DNA from: Vannielia sp.
GTDB lineage: Bacteria; Pseudomonadota; Alphaproteobacteria; Rhodobacterales; Rhodobacteraceae
Direction: 5' to 3'
DNA: 64,000 nucleotides
NCBI RefSeq assembly: GCF_029212645.1
Contig: NZ_JARGND010000006.1
Location: forward strand, 30,954 to 94,953
In this document: one piece after another, positions 42,958 through 52,081 of the stretch
Position numbering within the stretch: the stretch's first letter is position 1
Layout of the letters: the number at the start of each line of letters is the position of its first letter
Notes under the pieces: model-generated
What the model was told of the DNA's origin: nothing
Seen by the model: only the letters and a program-made list of their open reading frames with translations
Database searches by the model: none
Made by a program: the position numbers and the translations under genes

Positions 42958-43192
42958 GGCGCGCCGGCCCCCGCCCTGCCCCGCCTCGCGGCGGGCCGAG
43001 GACACGACACCCAGACAAACCACAAGACGTAGCGGCAATGCCGCAATTTTAATCAAGATGATGCGGGTCGTGTAGACTCCGGCCCGCGAATCTCCTATAG
43101 CTCAAATCCCGTGATGAGGCGCAGTTTTTGCTCGCGCTTTTGCACAGAGTCGAGCGGCAATTGGCGACAGATCACGGGGAGCCCACCACCAC

Positions 43193-44836
43193 ATGGCACG
43201 TTTCATTTTCATCACCGGCGGCGTGGTTTCCTCCCTCGGGAAGGGCCTTGCTTCGGCGGCTGTGGGCGCGCTTTTGCAGGCACGCGGCTTCTCGGTGCGG
43301 CTGCGCAAGCTTGATCCTTACCTCAACGTTGATCCCGGCACGATGAGCCCGTTTGAGCATGGCGAGGTTTTCGTTACGGATGACGGCGCCGAGACCGACT
43401 TGGACCTTGGCCATTACGAGCGCTTCACCGGGGTGGCCGCGCGCGCCACCGATAGCGTGAGCTCGGGGCGGATTTACTCCAACGTGCTCGAAAAGGAGCG
43501 CCGGGGCGATTATCTGGGCAAGACGATTCAGGTGATCCCGCATGTCACCAACGAGATCAAGGATTTCATCTCGATCGGGGAGGATGAGGTGGATTTCATG
43601 CTCTGCGAGATCGGCGGCACGGTGGGGGACATCGAAGGCCTGCCGTTTTTCGAGGCGATCCGCCAGTTCGCGCAGGACAAGCCGCGCGGCCAATGTGTGT
43701 TCATGCACCTCACGCTGCTGCCCTTCATCAAGGCCTCGGGCGAGTTGAAAACCAAGCCGACCCAGCACTCGGTGAAAGAGCTGCGCTCCATCGGCCTTGC
43801 GCCGGATATTCTGGTGTGCCGCGGTGAAGGCGCGATTCCGCAAAAAGAGCGCGACAAGCTGGCGCTGTTTTGCAACGTGCGCCCCGAGGCGGTGATTGCC
43901 GCGCCCGACCTTGCCAGCATTTACGAAGCCCCCCTCGCCTATCACCGCGAGGGCCTGGATCAGGCGGTGCTGGATGCCTTCCAGATCACCCCCGCGCCCA
44001 AGCCCAACCTCACCCGCTGGCTGGATGTGTATGACCGCATCCACAAGACCGACGGCGAGGTGAAAGTGGCGATTGTGGGCAAATATACCCAACTTGAGGA
44101 TGCGTATAAATCCATCGCTGAGGCGCTCACCCATGGCGGGATGGCCAACCGGGTGAAGGTGAAGATCGAGTGGGTCGATGCCGAGCTGTTTGACCGCGAG
44201 GATGCCGCGCCGCACCTTCAGGGCTTCCACGCGATCCTTGTGCCCGGCGGCTTTGGCGAGCGCGGCACCGAGGGCAAGATCAAGGCGGCGCAGTTCGCCC
44301 GAGAGCGCAAGATCCCCTACCTCGGGATTTGCCTTGGGATGCAGATGGCGGTGATCGAAGCCGCCCGCAACCTCGCCGGGATGGGCACGGCCGGCTCCGA
44401 GGAGTTTGACCATGAATCCGGGAAAAAGCGTTTTGAGCCGGTGGTTTACCACCTGAAAGAGTGGGTGCGAGGCAATGCCAAGGTGACCCGCAAGGCGGAT
44501 GATGACAAGGGCGGCACGATGCGCCTTGGGGCCTATGATGCGGTGCTTGAGGAAGGCTCGAAAGTGGCCGGGATCTACGGGATGACCAACATCGACGAGC
44601 GCCACCGCCACCGCTACGAGGTGGATATCAAGTATCGCGAAAAGCTTGAGGGCAAAGGGCTGAGCTTTTCAGGGATGAGCCCGGACGGGCGCTTGCCGGA
44701 AATCGTGGAAGTGAAAGATCACCCGTGGTTCATCGGGGTGCAGTTTCACCCCGAGTTGAAGTCAAAGCCCTTCGCGCCGCATCCGCTGTTTGCCGATTTC
44801 GTGCGCGCGGCGGTTGAAAATTCGCGGCTGGTTTAA
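43193..44836 (+). CDS. pyrG: CTP synthase
   Basis: A 547-aa enzyme making CTP from UTP, ATP and glutamine. The synthetase domain (about 1-270) starts [20 protein letters not shown]. The class I glutamine amidotransferase domain has C380 in LGICLGMQ and a HPELKSKPF histidine/glutamate end. Full length. ATG 43193 is fixed by the conserved N-terminus. TerB-like genes follow. Confidence 0.97.
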   Translation: MARFIFITGGVVSSLGKGLASAAVGALLQARGFSVRLRKLDPYLNVDPGTMSPFEHGEVFVTDDGAETDLDLGHYERFTGVAARATDSVSSGRIYSNVLEKERRGDYLGKTIQVIPHVTNEIKDFISIGEDEVDFMLCEIGGTVGDIEGLPFFEAIRQFAQDKPRGQCVFMHLTLLPFIKASGELKTKPTQHSVKELRSIGLAPDILVCRGEGAIPQKERDKLALFCNVRPEAVIAAPDLASIYEAPLAYHREGLDQAVLDAFQITPAPKPNLTRWLDVYDRIHKTDGEVKVAIVGKYTQLEDAYKSIAEALTHGGMANRVKVKIEWVDAELFDREDAAPHLQGFHAILVPGGFGERGTEGKIKAAQFARERKIPYLGICLGMQMAVIEAARNLAGMGTAGSEEFDHESGKKRFEPVVYHLKEWVRGNAKVTRKADDDKGGTMRLGAYDAVLEEGSKVAGIYGMTNIDERHRHRYEVDIKYREKLEGKGLSFSGMSPDGRLPEIVEVKDHPWFIGVQFHPELKSKPFAPHPLFADFVRAAVENSRLV

Positions 44837-44862
44837 GGCGTAAAGCAGCAGGGGGGCGGCAA

Positions 44863-45306
44863 ATGTTTACCGAGTTTCTTCAACGGCTTACCGGGGTGGC
44901 CAAGTCCCCCGAGGCGCAGCTTCCGGAGCCGGATGCCAAGCTGGCCCTTGCCGCGCTGATGGTGCGGGTCGCCAAGAGTGACAACTGCTACCAGGTGTCA
45001 GAGATTTCGCTGATCGATAGTTATCTGGCGCAGCATTTCGGGCTGGGTCCGGTGGAGGCCGCCAAGATGCGGGCCAAGGCCGAGAAGCTGGAGCATCAGG
45101 CCCCGCCCACCGGCACCTTCACCGGGCTGATCCGCGACTCGGTACGCTATACCGAGCGGCTGGAAGTGCTGGTGGCGCTGTGGGCCGTCTCCATGGCCGA
45201 TGGTGTCAAGCGCGCCGAAGAGGCCGAGGTTGTCGCGCGGACCGCCGCCGCGCTGGGGATCACCGATGAGGATGCCGCCGAGGTTGCCGCCCGCTACGCC
45301 CCCTGA
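44863..45306 (+). CDS. TerB-family protein, first of tandem pair
   Basis: A 147-aa TerB/DjlA-like helical protein (LALAALMVRVAKSDNCYQVS ... ALWAVSMADGVKRAEEAEVV). TerB domains bind metals and occur in tellurite resistance and stress modules, but single-domain copies like this are of unknown function. A GGGGGG-type ribosome site precedes the ATG, 26 bp after pyrG. It is clearly paralogous to the next gene. Confidence 0.8.
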   Translation: MFTEFLQRLTGVAKSPEAQLPEPDAKLALAALMVRVAKSDNCYQVSEISLIDSYLAQHFGLGPVEAAKMRAKAEKLEHQAPPTGTFTGLIRDSVRYTERLEVLVALWAVSMADGVKRAEEAEVVARTAAALGITDEDAAEVAARYAP

Positions 45307-45371
45307 GCGCAAGTGCGCGGCAGATCGGCCACGCGGTTGCAGCGCCCCGAAAGCTCGCTATATCTTCGGGC

Positions 45372-45812
45372 ATGTTTGCAGATTTCCTCCGCCGCCTCAC
45401 CGCCCCGCAGCCCGAGCGCCTGCCCGACCCCGATGCCAGGCTGGCGTTGACCGCCCTGATGGTGCGGATTGCCCGCTCTGATGGCGATTACTCCGATGTT
45501 GAGATCAGCCAGATCGACAGGCTGACCGCGCGCCGCTACGGCCTTTCGCCGTTTGAGTCCGCCGAGCTGCGTGGGCAGGCCGAACGGTTGGAGGCCGAGG
45601 CCCCCGATACGGTGCGCTTCACCCGCGCGATCAAGGATGCGGTCGCCTATGAGGAGCGCGAAGGCGTGGTAGAGGCGCTGTGGGCGGTGGTGCTGGCCGA
45701 TGGACATCGGGATGCACAGGAAGATTCGCTGGTGCGGCTGGTGGCCAATCTGCTCGGCGTGAATGACCGCGATTCGGCGATGGCCCGCCACAGGGTTGAG
45801 GCCGAAAGCTGA
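45372..45812 (+). CDS. TerB-family protein, second of tandem pair
   Basis: A 146-aa paralogue of the upstream gene with the same layout: MFADFLRRLTAPQPERLPDP at the start, LALTALMVRIARSDGDYSDV and ALWAVVLADGHRDAQEDSLV. Aspartates that would bind metal in TerB (SDGDYSDVE, ADGHRD) are better kept here than in the first copy, which has SDNCYQVSE. This suggests functional divergence after duplication. It is followed by the ABC operon, after about 115 bp. Confidence 0.8.
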   Translation: MFADFLRRLTAPQPERLPDPDARLALTALMVRIARSDGDYSDVEISQIDRLTARRYGLSPFESAELRGQAERLEAEAPDTVRFTRAIKDAVAYEEREGVVEALWAVVLADGHRDAQEDSLVRLVANLLGVNDRDSAMARHRVEAES

Positions 45813-45926
45813 GCCGCGCCGCCCTGCCCGCTCAGGTTGCGCCAGAGTGACCTAACGACAGAACATATTGCATTCGCAGCAATTCTGCGCCCTACTTTGC
45901 TTTTGACCCATAACACCAGAGGCCGC

Positions 45927-46706
45927 GTGACCAGCCAGCCGCCCGTTATCGAAATCAATGGCCTGCATAAGGCGTATGGCGACCTTGAGGTGCTCAAGGG
46001 CGTGGGCCTGCGTGCCGAGAGGGGGCAGGTTGTGTCACTGATCGGTTCGTCCGGCTCTGGCAAATCCACCCTGCTGCGCTGCGCCAACCTGCTGGAAGAC
46101 AGCCAGCAAGGCGAGATCCTGTTTCAAGGCGAGCCGGTAAAGTGGAAGGGCACAGGCGCCTCGCGCCGCCCGGCGGACGGCAAGCAGGTTTTGCGCATCC
46201 GCACCAATCTTTCGATGGTTTTTCAGCAGTTTAACCTTTGGGGGCACATGACGATCCTGCAAAATGTCATGGAAGCACCGGTGACGGTTCTCAAACGCGA
46301 CCGCGCCGAGGTGGAACGCGCCGCGCGGGCCTATCTTGAGAAGGTGGGGATCGGGGACAAGGCCGATGTCTACCCCGCGCAGCTATCGGGCGGGCAGCAA
46401 CAGCGCGCCGCGATTGCCCGTGCGCTGGCGATGGAGCCGGAGGCGCTCTTGTTTGATGAGCCGACCTCGGCGCTTGATCCCGAGCTTGAGCAAGAGGTTG
46501 TGAAGGTCATCAAGGCGCTGGCCACCGAGGGGCGCACCATGCTGATCGTCACCCATGACATGCGCATGGCGCACGATGTTTCGGACCATGTGATCTTTCT
46601 TCACCAGGGGGTGATCGAAGAGGAAGGCGCCCCGGCAGAACTGTTTGGCGCGCCGAAATCCGAGCGATTGCAAGGGTTTCTCTCACACTCGGGGCAGGTG
46701 GCATGA
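45927..46706 (+). CDS. polar amino acid-type ABC transporter, ATP-binding subunit
   Basis: A 259-aa ATPase of the HisP/GlnQ class. Walker A is GSSGSGKST (40-48), the signature is LSGGQQQR, and Walker B is ALLFDEPTSALDP. GTG at 45927 is used as start (MTSQPPVIEINGLHKAYGD); the upstream extension from a TTG is not family-like. First gene of the transporter/amine operon, overlapping the next by ATGA. Confidence 0.92.
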   Translation: MTSQPPVIEINGLHKAYGDLEVLKGVGLRAERGQVVSLIGSSGSGKSTLLRCANLLEDSQQGEILFQGEPVKWKGTGASRRPADGKQVLRIRTNLSMVFQQFNLWGHMTILQNVMEAPVTVLKRDRAEVERAARAYLEKVGIGDKADVYPAQLSGGQQQRAAIARALAMEPEALLFDEPTSALDPELEQEVVKVIKALATEGRTMLIVTHDMRMAHDVSDHVIFLHQGVIEEEGAPAELFGAPKSERLQGFLSHSGQVA

Positions 46707-47440
46707 TCGGGCGCTTTGTTCTGGTGCTTCTGGCGCTTGGCCTGTTTGGGGCGCTTTCGACCCGCGCCATGGCGCAGACCGTGCGGATTGGCACCGAGGG
46801 CAAGTTTCCGCCCTTCACCTACGTGGATCGCGCCGGAGAGTTGCGCGGGTTTGACATTGATCTCGGTCGCGAGATTTGCCGCCGCGCGGCGCTGAAATGC
46901 GCCTTTGTGCTCAACGATTGGAACAGCATCCTCGATAACCTTCTGGCCGGAAAATACGATGTGGTGATGGCTGGCATGGCAATCACCAAGGCGCGCTCCG
47001 AGCGGGTGGCCTTTTCGGTGGGCTATGATGGCGGCGGCAAAACCGCGACCGCTGTGCTGATCCGCTCAGACGGGGCCACGGCGGATTGGCCGGTGGTGGC
47101 CGTGCAGGAAAAAACCGTGCACGCGGATTGGGTGCGCAACAATGGCTATCGCGCCCACGGCTTTCCCACGCTGGTGGCCGCCGTTGAGGCGGTTTGGCAG
47201 GGCAAGGCGGATCAGGTGATCGGGCCGCTGGCATTTTTGGAAGGCGCGGCGCGGGCCGGAGGGGGCAAGATCGAAATCACCGAAACCTTCGGCATCCCCG
47301 CAGGGGCCACCGCGGCTGCCTTTCGCCCCGAAGACAACGATCTGCGCCGCCAATGGGATGCCGCCATCCAAGCGATGCAGGACGACGGCGAACTGGACCG
47401 CCTGCGGAAGATCTGGTTTGCCTCTGGCGGAACAGATTAA
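46703..47440 (+). CDS. periplasmic amino acid-type binding protein 1
   Basis: A 245-aa extracytoplasmic binding protein of the SBP_bac_3 family. The signal peptide MIGRFVLVLLALGLFGALST ends near AMAQ. The ligand domain has VRIGTEGKFPPFTYVDRAGE, GFDIDLGREIC and MAGMAITKARSERVAFS. The start ATG overlaps the ATPase stop. It is paralogous to the next gene but clearly diverged; the two may bind different ligands or one may be a regulatory partner. Confidence 0.9.
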   Translation: MIGRFVLVLLALGLFGALSTRAMAQTVRIGTEGKFPPFTYVDRAGELRGFDIDLGREICRRAALKCAFVLNDWNSILDNLLAGKYDVVMAGMAITKARSERVAFSVGYDGGGKTATAVLIRSDGATADWPVVAVQEKTVHADWVRNNGYRAHGFPTLVAAVEAVWQGKADQVIGPLAFLEGAARAGGGKIEITETFGIPAGATAAAFRPEDNDLRRQWDAAIQAMQDDGELDRLRKIWFASGGTD

Positions 47441-47490
47441 CACGCAATAACAACGCTATAACAACCGATACCAACAGGAGACACACAGTG

Positions 47491-48228
47491 ATGATGATGA
47501 AAAAACTGTTCACATTCGGCGCCGCGCTTGCCCTCACCGCAGGCACAGCCATGGCCGAAAGCCACGCACAAACCGTGCGCATGGGCACCGAGGGCGCCTA
47601 CCCTCCCTACAACTTCCTCAACGATGCAGGCGAGGTGGATGGCTATGAGCGCGACGTAGGCGACGAGCTGTGCAAGCGCGCTGAGCTCAGCTGCGAATGG
47701 GTGACCAACGATTGGGATTCGATCATCCCCAACCTCGTGTCCGGCAACTATGACACCATCATCGCCGGCATGAGCATCACCGACGAGCGCGACGAGGTGA
47801 TCGACTTTTCCGAGGCCTACTTCCCGGCGGACCCTTCGGCCTTTGCCTCGATGTCCGACAGCTTTGACGGCACCGGCGTGATCGCCGCGCAAACCGGCAC
47901 CATCCAGGCCAGCCACGTTGCCAGCATGGAAGGCGCAACCCTGATTGAGTTCGCCACCCCTGACGAAACCGTTGCCGCCGTGAAAAACGGTGAGGCCGAT
48001 GCGGCGCTCGCCGACAAGGCCTTCCTTGAGCCGATCGTGGCCGAAGACGCCGAGCTGATGTTTGCCGGGGACGATGTGGTTCTGGGAGACGGCATTGGTG
48101 TGGGCGTGCGCGAAAGCGACGGCGAGCTGAAGGAAAAGCTCAACGTGGCCATCGCCTCCATGAAGGAAGACGGCACCCTCAACACGCTGATCGAAAAGTG
48201 GTTTGAAGGGATGAAGGGCCCCTACTAA
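47491..48228 (+). CDS. periplasmic amino acid-type binding protein 2
   Basis: A 245-aa SBP_bac_3 protein. The signal peptide is MMMKKLFTFGAALALTAGTA, cleaved near AMAES. The ligand domain has VRMGTEGAYPPYNFLNDAGE, GYERDVGDELCKRAELSCEW and IAGMSITDERDEVIDFSEAY. ATG 47491 has AGGAG 10 nt upstream; GTG 47488 is an alternative with 7-nt spacing. It has its own good ribosome site and a downstream hairpin, both typical of the highly made binding protein in such operons. Confidence 0.92.
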   Translation: MMMKKLFTFGAALALTAGTAMAESHAQTVRMGTEGAYPPYNFLNDAGEVDGYERDVGDELCKRAELSCEWVTNDWDSIIPNLVSGNYDTIIAGMSITDERDEVIDFSEAYFPADPSAFASMSDSFDGTGVIAAQTGTIQASHVASMEGATLIEFATPDETVAAVKNGEADAALADKAFLEPIVAEDAELMFAGDDVVLGDGIGVGVRESDGELKEKLNVAIASMKEDGTLNTLIEKWFEGMKGPY

Positions 48229-48245
48229 CCTGCAAAGCGGCCAGC

Positions 48246-48268
48246 GGGGCGGCCACAAAAGCCGCCCC
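48246..48268 (+). promoter_or_regulatory. intercistronic hairpin after the binding-protein gene
   Basis: GGGGCGGC and GCCGCCCC form a perfect 8-bp stem with loop CACAAAA between the binding-protein and permease genes, with no T run. Such stems usually protect the upstream mRNA and lower downstream expression. Confidence 0.65.
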
Positions 48269-48282
48269 CACAGCCCATAGGG

Positions 48283-49161
48283 ATGACCTGCACCGACCCA
48301 GAAAGCCTTCATGGCATCGCATGGCTCGCCTGCTACCTCAGCAGCGGCAAGCACATGCTGTTTTACAGCAGCTTCGGCACGGTGCTGCTGTTGCTTGCCA
48401 TCACCGCGCCGGTTTCGCTTGCCTTTGGCTTTATGGGCGCAATGGCGGCGCGGGCCGGGTTTGCACCGCTGCGCTGGCTTGGCCTTGCCTATACCTCGGT
48501 GGTGCGCGGCGTGCCCGATATCGTGTTTTTCCTGTTCTTCGTGATCGCGCTGGATCAGGGCATTGAATACCTGCGCCACGAGGCCCTTTGCCCCGGCTGG
48601 ACAGAGCCGGTGCGCCAGGGCAATGACTTTATCGTTTGCCCCGAGGCCAAGGCCCCGCTTTCGACCGCGCCGCAATGGGTGCATGAGGTTTATAACTTCA
48701 TGCTCGCGGTCTTTACCTTTGCCATCGTGTTCGGAGCCTTTGCCGCCAACGTGCTGATCGGCGCGATGCGGGCGGTGCCACGCGCGCAGATGGAAACCGC
48801 CGAAGCCTATGGCATGTCCCGCCGTCAGGCCTTTTGGCGCATCCTCGTGCCGCAAATGTGGACCTACGCCCTGCCCGGCCTGTCAAACCTGTGGATGATC
48901 CTCATCAAGGCAACGCCACTGCTGTTTTTGCTCGGGGTCGAGGATATTGTTTACTGGGCGCGCGAGCTGGGCGGCTCGAAAAATCCGCGCTTCTCGTCCT
49001 ATCCGCATGGCGACTGGCGGATCTACTATTTCCTTGCATTGCTGGTGTTTTACCTCGCGCTGACCAAGGTGAGCGAGGTGGGTTTGGGCCGCCTCACCCG
49101 CAGGCTTTCGCACGGGCAGGCCACGGCGGCGGGTGAAGCGATGCGAAAGGCCGGGGCATGA
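48283..49161 (+). CDS. ABC transporter permease (HisQ/GlnP type) 1
   Basis: A 292-aa inner-membrane permease. The binding-protein-dependent transport EAA loop reads ETAEAYGMSRRQAFWRILVP, preceded by several helices (TVLLLLAITAPVSLAFGFMG). An insert with two cysteines (ALCPGWTEP, FIVCPEAKA) between helices is unusual and probably periplasmic. It overlaps the next permease by ATGA. Confidence 0.9.
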   Translation: MTCTDPESLHGIAWLACYLSSGKHMLFYSSFGTVLLLLAITAPVSLAFGFMGAMAARAGFAPLRWLGLAYTSVVRGVPDIVFFLFFVIALDQGIEYLRHEALCPGWTEPVRQGNDFIVCPEAKAPLSTAPQWVHEVYNFMLAVFTFAIVFGAFAANVLIGAMRAVPRAQMETAEAYGMSRRQAFWRILVPQMWTYALPGLSNLWMILIKATPLLFLLGVEDIVYWARELGGSKNPRFSSYPHGDWRIYYFLALLVFYLALTKVSEVGLGRLTRRLSHGQATAAGEAMRKAGA

Positions 49162-49964
49162 CCTGCGCTGAAACCTTCTCGGCCTATTGGCTGCGCTCGC
49201 TGGGGATTGGCGAGCGGCTGTTGCCCAGGGCCGATATCACCCTGTGCGACCAGATCGTGCTGATCGGCTCCGGGCTGATCTGGAACGTGTATTTCGGGGT
49301 GCTCGCGCTGCTTTTCGGCTTCTTTTTGTCGATCACCGTGGCGATGGGCAAGGCCTCGCCCCATGTCTGGATTCGCAAACCTGCCGAGTGGTTCATCTTC
49401 CTGTTTCGCGGCTCGCCGCTGTTTATCCAGTTCTTCCTCGCCTACCTGTTTTTCCTGCAACTCAAACGGCTTGGGATTGGCAGCGATCTACTCACCTCGG
49501 CTGCCGCAGGGGCCGTTGTGGTGCTGGTGCTGAACACCGCCGCCTACTCCGGCGAAATCTTTTATGGCGCGCTGCGCTCGATCCCCAAGGGGGACCTTGA
49601 GGCCGCCGATGCCTATGGCCTTTCCGGCTGGCACCGCTTTCGCCGCGTCACCTACCCCACCATGCTGCGGCTGGCCTGGCCCGCCTATACCAACGAGGCG
49701 ATCTTCCTGTTCCACGCCACAACGCTGGTGTTTTTCTCGGGCTTTCCGGCGTGGCAGCAACAGGGCGATGCGCTTTATTATGCAACCTATTTTGCCGATA
49801 AAACCTTCAACCCATTCGTGCCCTACCCGATTGTTGCCATCTACTTCGTGCTGCTCACCCTCACGGTCATCGCCGGCTTTGGCGTGGCCAACCGGCGGCT
49901 GAACCGGCACCTGCCGCAAGAGCGCCGCACCCGCCTCAAGATCAGGCCGCAGGTGATCCGCTGA
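49158..49964 (+). CDS. ABC transporter permease (HisM/GlnP type) 2
   Basis: A 268-aa permease. Helices start near WNVYFGVLALLFGFFLSITV, and the EAA loop reads EAADAYGLSGWHRFRRVTYP. The N-terminal ~35 residues, including two cysteines, precede helix 1 and may lie outside. It forms the heteromeric channel with the upstream permease. The amidotransferase gene follows after 69 bp. Confidence 0.9.
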   Translation: MTCAETFSAYWLRSLGIGERLLPRADITLCDQIVLIGSGLIWNVYFGVLALLFGFFLSITVAMGKASPHVWIRKPAEWFIFLFRGSPLFIQFFLAYLFFLQLKRLGIGSDLLTSAAAGAVVVLVLNTAAYSGEIFYGALRSIPKGDLEAADAYGLSGWHRFRRVTYPTMLRLAWPAYTNEAIFLFHATTLVFFSGFPAWQQQGDALYYATYFADKTFNPFVPYPIVAIYFVLLTLTVIAGFGVANRRLNRHLPQERRTRLKIRPQVIR

Positions 49965-50033
49965 AATGCGCTAACGCTTGCGCCGCATCGCGCGCAGGAA
50001 TAGCGTATTTGCGAGCCATTTAGGAGGCATTCC

Positions 50034-50729
50034 ATGCTGATCGGTATCCTGCAATGCGGCCATATCTCCCCCGAGTTGAGGCCCCATGTGGGCGGATATT
50101 CCGAGATGTATCAAACCCTTCTGCAAGGGCATGGGTTTGAATTTGCCACCTGGAAAGTCTGCGACATGGAGTTCCCCAATTCGGTGGATGCGGCCGATGC
50201 CTTCCTGGTCTCGGGGTCGCGCCATGGGGTTTATGAAGATCTGCCGTGGATCGAGCCGCTGGAGCGCTCCATTCAGGCGATTTACCTCGCGCCCAAGCCG
50301 CTGGTTGGCATTTGCTTTGGCCATCAGATCATCGCCCAGGCGCTTGGCGGGCGTGTGGAACCGTCTGAAAAGGGCTGGGGCGTGGGCCGGATGGAATATC
50401 TCTACGGCGATGAAACCGTGGCGCTGAATGCCTGGCACCGCGATCAGGTTATCACCCCGCCCGAAGGGGCAAAAACGGTGTCGGCCAACAGGTTTTGTGA
50501 CCATGCCGCGCTGCTTTACGGCGATCGCGCCTTTACCGTGCAGCCCCACCCCGAGTTCACCAGCGCCATGATACAAGGGTTGATCAACACCCGCGGCGAA
50601 ACCGTCCCCGAAGCGCGGCTGGCCTATGCACAAAAGATGCTGGATGCCCCCACCGATAGTGCGCGCATCGGCAATGACATCGCCGAATTCCTCAAGATGA
50701 AGCGCACATGGCAGGAGAGCCCCGCGTGA
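50034..50729 (+). CDS. class I glutamine amidotransferase-like hydrolase
   Basis: A 231-aa stand-alone GATase1 protein. The nucleophile C94 is in VGICFGHQIIAQALGG, with histidine and glutamate in VQPHPEFTS. It is closer in layout to the GMP-synthase-like group than to PuuD. Context, next to a PuuA-like ligase and an oxidase, suggests hydrolysis of a gamma-glutamyl amide (role of PuuD), but glutamine-dependent nitrogen supply is equally possible. AGGAGG lies just upstream of the ATG. The stop overlaps the GTG start of the next gene. Confidence 0.82.
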   Translation: MLIGILQCGHISPELRPHVGGYSEMYQTLLQGHGFEFATWKVCDMEFPNSVDAADAFLVSGSRHGVYEDLPWIEPLERSIQAIYLAPKPLVGICFGHQIIAQALGGRVEPSEKGWGVGRMEYLYGDETVALNAWHRDQVITPPEGAKTVSANRFCDHAALLYGDRAFTVQPHPEFTSAMIQGLINTRGETVPEARLAYAQKMLDAPTDSARIGNDIAEFLKMKRTWQESPA

Positions 50730-52081
50730 GAGACATGAACGAACTGCTGCCCGACAGCGCCCGGCAGTTTTTGAACGGCCGCCGCCTTGATGAGGTGGAG
50801 TGCATCGTGGGCGATCTGGCCGGCGTGGCCCGTGGCAAGGCGATGCCCGCCGCGAAATTCGCGCATCAGAGCCACTTTTACCTGCCCAATTCGATCTTCT
50901 TGCAAACGATCACCGGCGAGTGGGCCAGCGTTTCGCAGCAGCCCTTCACCGAGCCGGATATGGTGCTCACCCCGGATTTTGCCACCGCCACAGCCGCGCC
51001 CTGGACCGGCGATATCACCCTGCAAGTGATCCATGACATCAACGACCAGGCCGGAACCCCGATGCCCGTTGCCCCGCGCAATGTGCTAAAGCGCGTGGTG
51101 CGGTATTATGAGGAAATGGGGTTAACCCCGGTCTGCGCGCCCGAGATGGAGTTTTACCTCGTCGCCCCCAATACCGATCCGGGCCGCGAGGTTGAGCCGC
51201 CGATGGGCCGCTCCGGGCGGCGCGCGGCGGCACGGCAAGCCTATTCAATGTCAGCGATTGATGAATACGGGCCGGTGATCGACGACATTTATGACTTCGC
51301 CGAAGCGCAGGGCCTTGAGATTGACGGCATCCTGCAAGAAGGCGGCGCGGGCCAGATCGAGATGAACCTGCGCCACGGCGATCCGGTGCTGCTGGCCGAT
51401 GAGATCTTCTTCTTCAAGCGGCTGATCCGCGAGGCCGCACTGCGCCACAACTGCTACGCCACCTTCATGGCCAAGCCGATCCAGAACGAGCCGGGCAGCG
51501 CCATGCACATCCATCACTCGGTGGTGGAAAAGGCGACGGGGCGCAATGTCTTCTCCAACGGTGACGGCAGCGAAAGCGCCGAATTTGGCCACTTTATCAG
51601 CGGCTTGCAGCGCCACATGCCAGAGGTGATCGCGGTGATCGCGCCCTACGTCAACAGCTATCGCCGCTACGTGCCCGACTATGCCGCGCCGATCAACCTC
51701 AGCTGGGGGCGTGACAACCGCACCACCGGGCTGCGGGTGCCGATTTCGGGGCCAGAGGCGCGGCGCATCGAAAACCGCCTGCCGGGGATGGATTGCAACC
51801 CCTACCTCGCCCTCGCCGCCTCACTCGCCTGCGGGTTGCTGGGCCTGCGCGCCAAGCTGCCCCCCACCCCCGAATCCACCGGCGAGGCCTATACCGCCGA
51901 GGCCGATATCCCCACCACGCTGGGTGAGGCGCTTGATCTGTTCGAGGAGGCCAAGGCCATGCACGAGGTGCTGCATCCGGATTTCGCCGCCACTTACCTT
52001 GCGGTCAAACGCATGGAATATAAGGGCTTTTTGCAAGTGATCTCGCCCTGGGAGCGCGAACATCTGCTCATGAACGTATGA
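50726..52081 (+). CDS. glutamine synthetase-family ligase (PuuA-like gamma-glutamyl-amine synthetase)
   Basis: A 451-aa GS-fold enzyme. Marks are APEMEFYLVAPNTD, LQEGGAGQIEMNLRHGDPVL, EPGSAMHIHHSVVEK and RTTGLRVPISGPEARRIENR. It lacks the adenylylation tyrosine motif of housekeeping GlnA and is close to PuuA, which joins glutamate to putrescine. GTG at 50726 is chosen because AGGAGAG lies 8 nt upstream; ATG 50708 and ATG 50735 are alternatives. Coupled on both sides. Substrate amine inferred from context. Confidence 0.85.
   Translation: MRDMNELLPDSARQFLNGRRLDEVECIVGDLAGVARGKAMPAAKFAHQSHFYLPNSIFLQTITGEWASVSQQPFTEPDMVLTPDFATATAAPWTGDITLQVIHDINDQAGTPMPVAPRNVLKRVVRYYEEMGLTPVCAPEMEFYLVAPNTDPGREVEPPMGRSGRRAAARQAYSMSAIDEYGPVIDDIYDFAEAQGLEIDGILQEGGAGQIEMNLRHGDPVLLADEIFFFKRLIREAALRHNCYATFMAKPIQNEPGSAMHIHHSVVEKATGRNVFSNGDGSESAEFGHFISGLQRHMPEVIAVIAPYVNSYRRYVPDYAAPINLSWGRDNRTTGLRVPISGPEARRIENRLPGMDCNPYLALAASLACGLLGLRAKLPPTPESTGEAYTAEADIPTTLGEALDLFEEAKAMHEVLHPDFAATYLAVKRMEYKGFLQVISPWEREHLLMNV

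Noticed and set aside
47437..48855. 472-codon open frame on the minus strand across the binding protein and permease genes
   Set aside because: Antisense of clear ABC transporter genes; His/Gly-rich and family-less.
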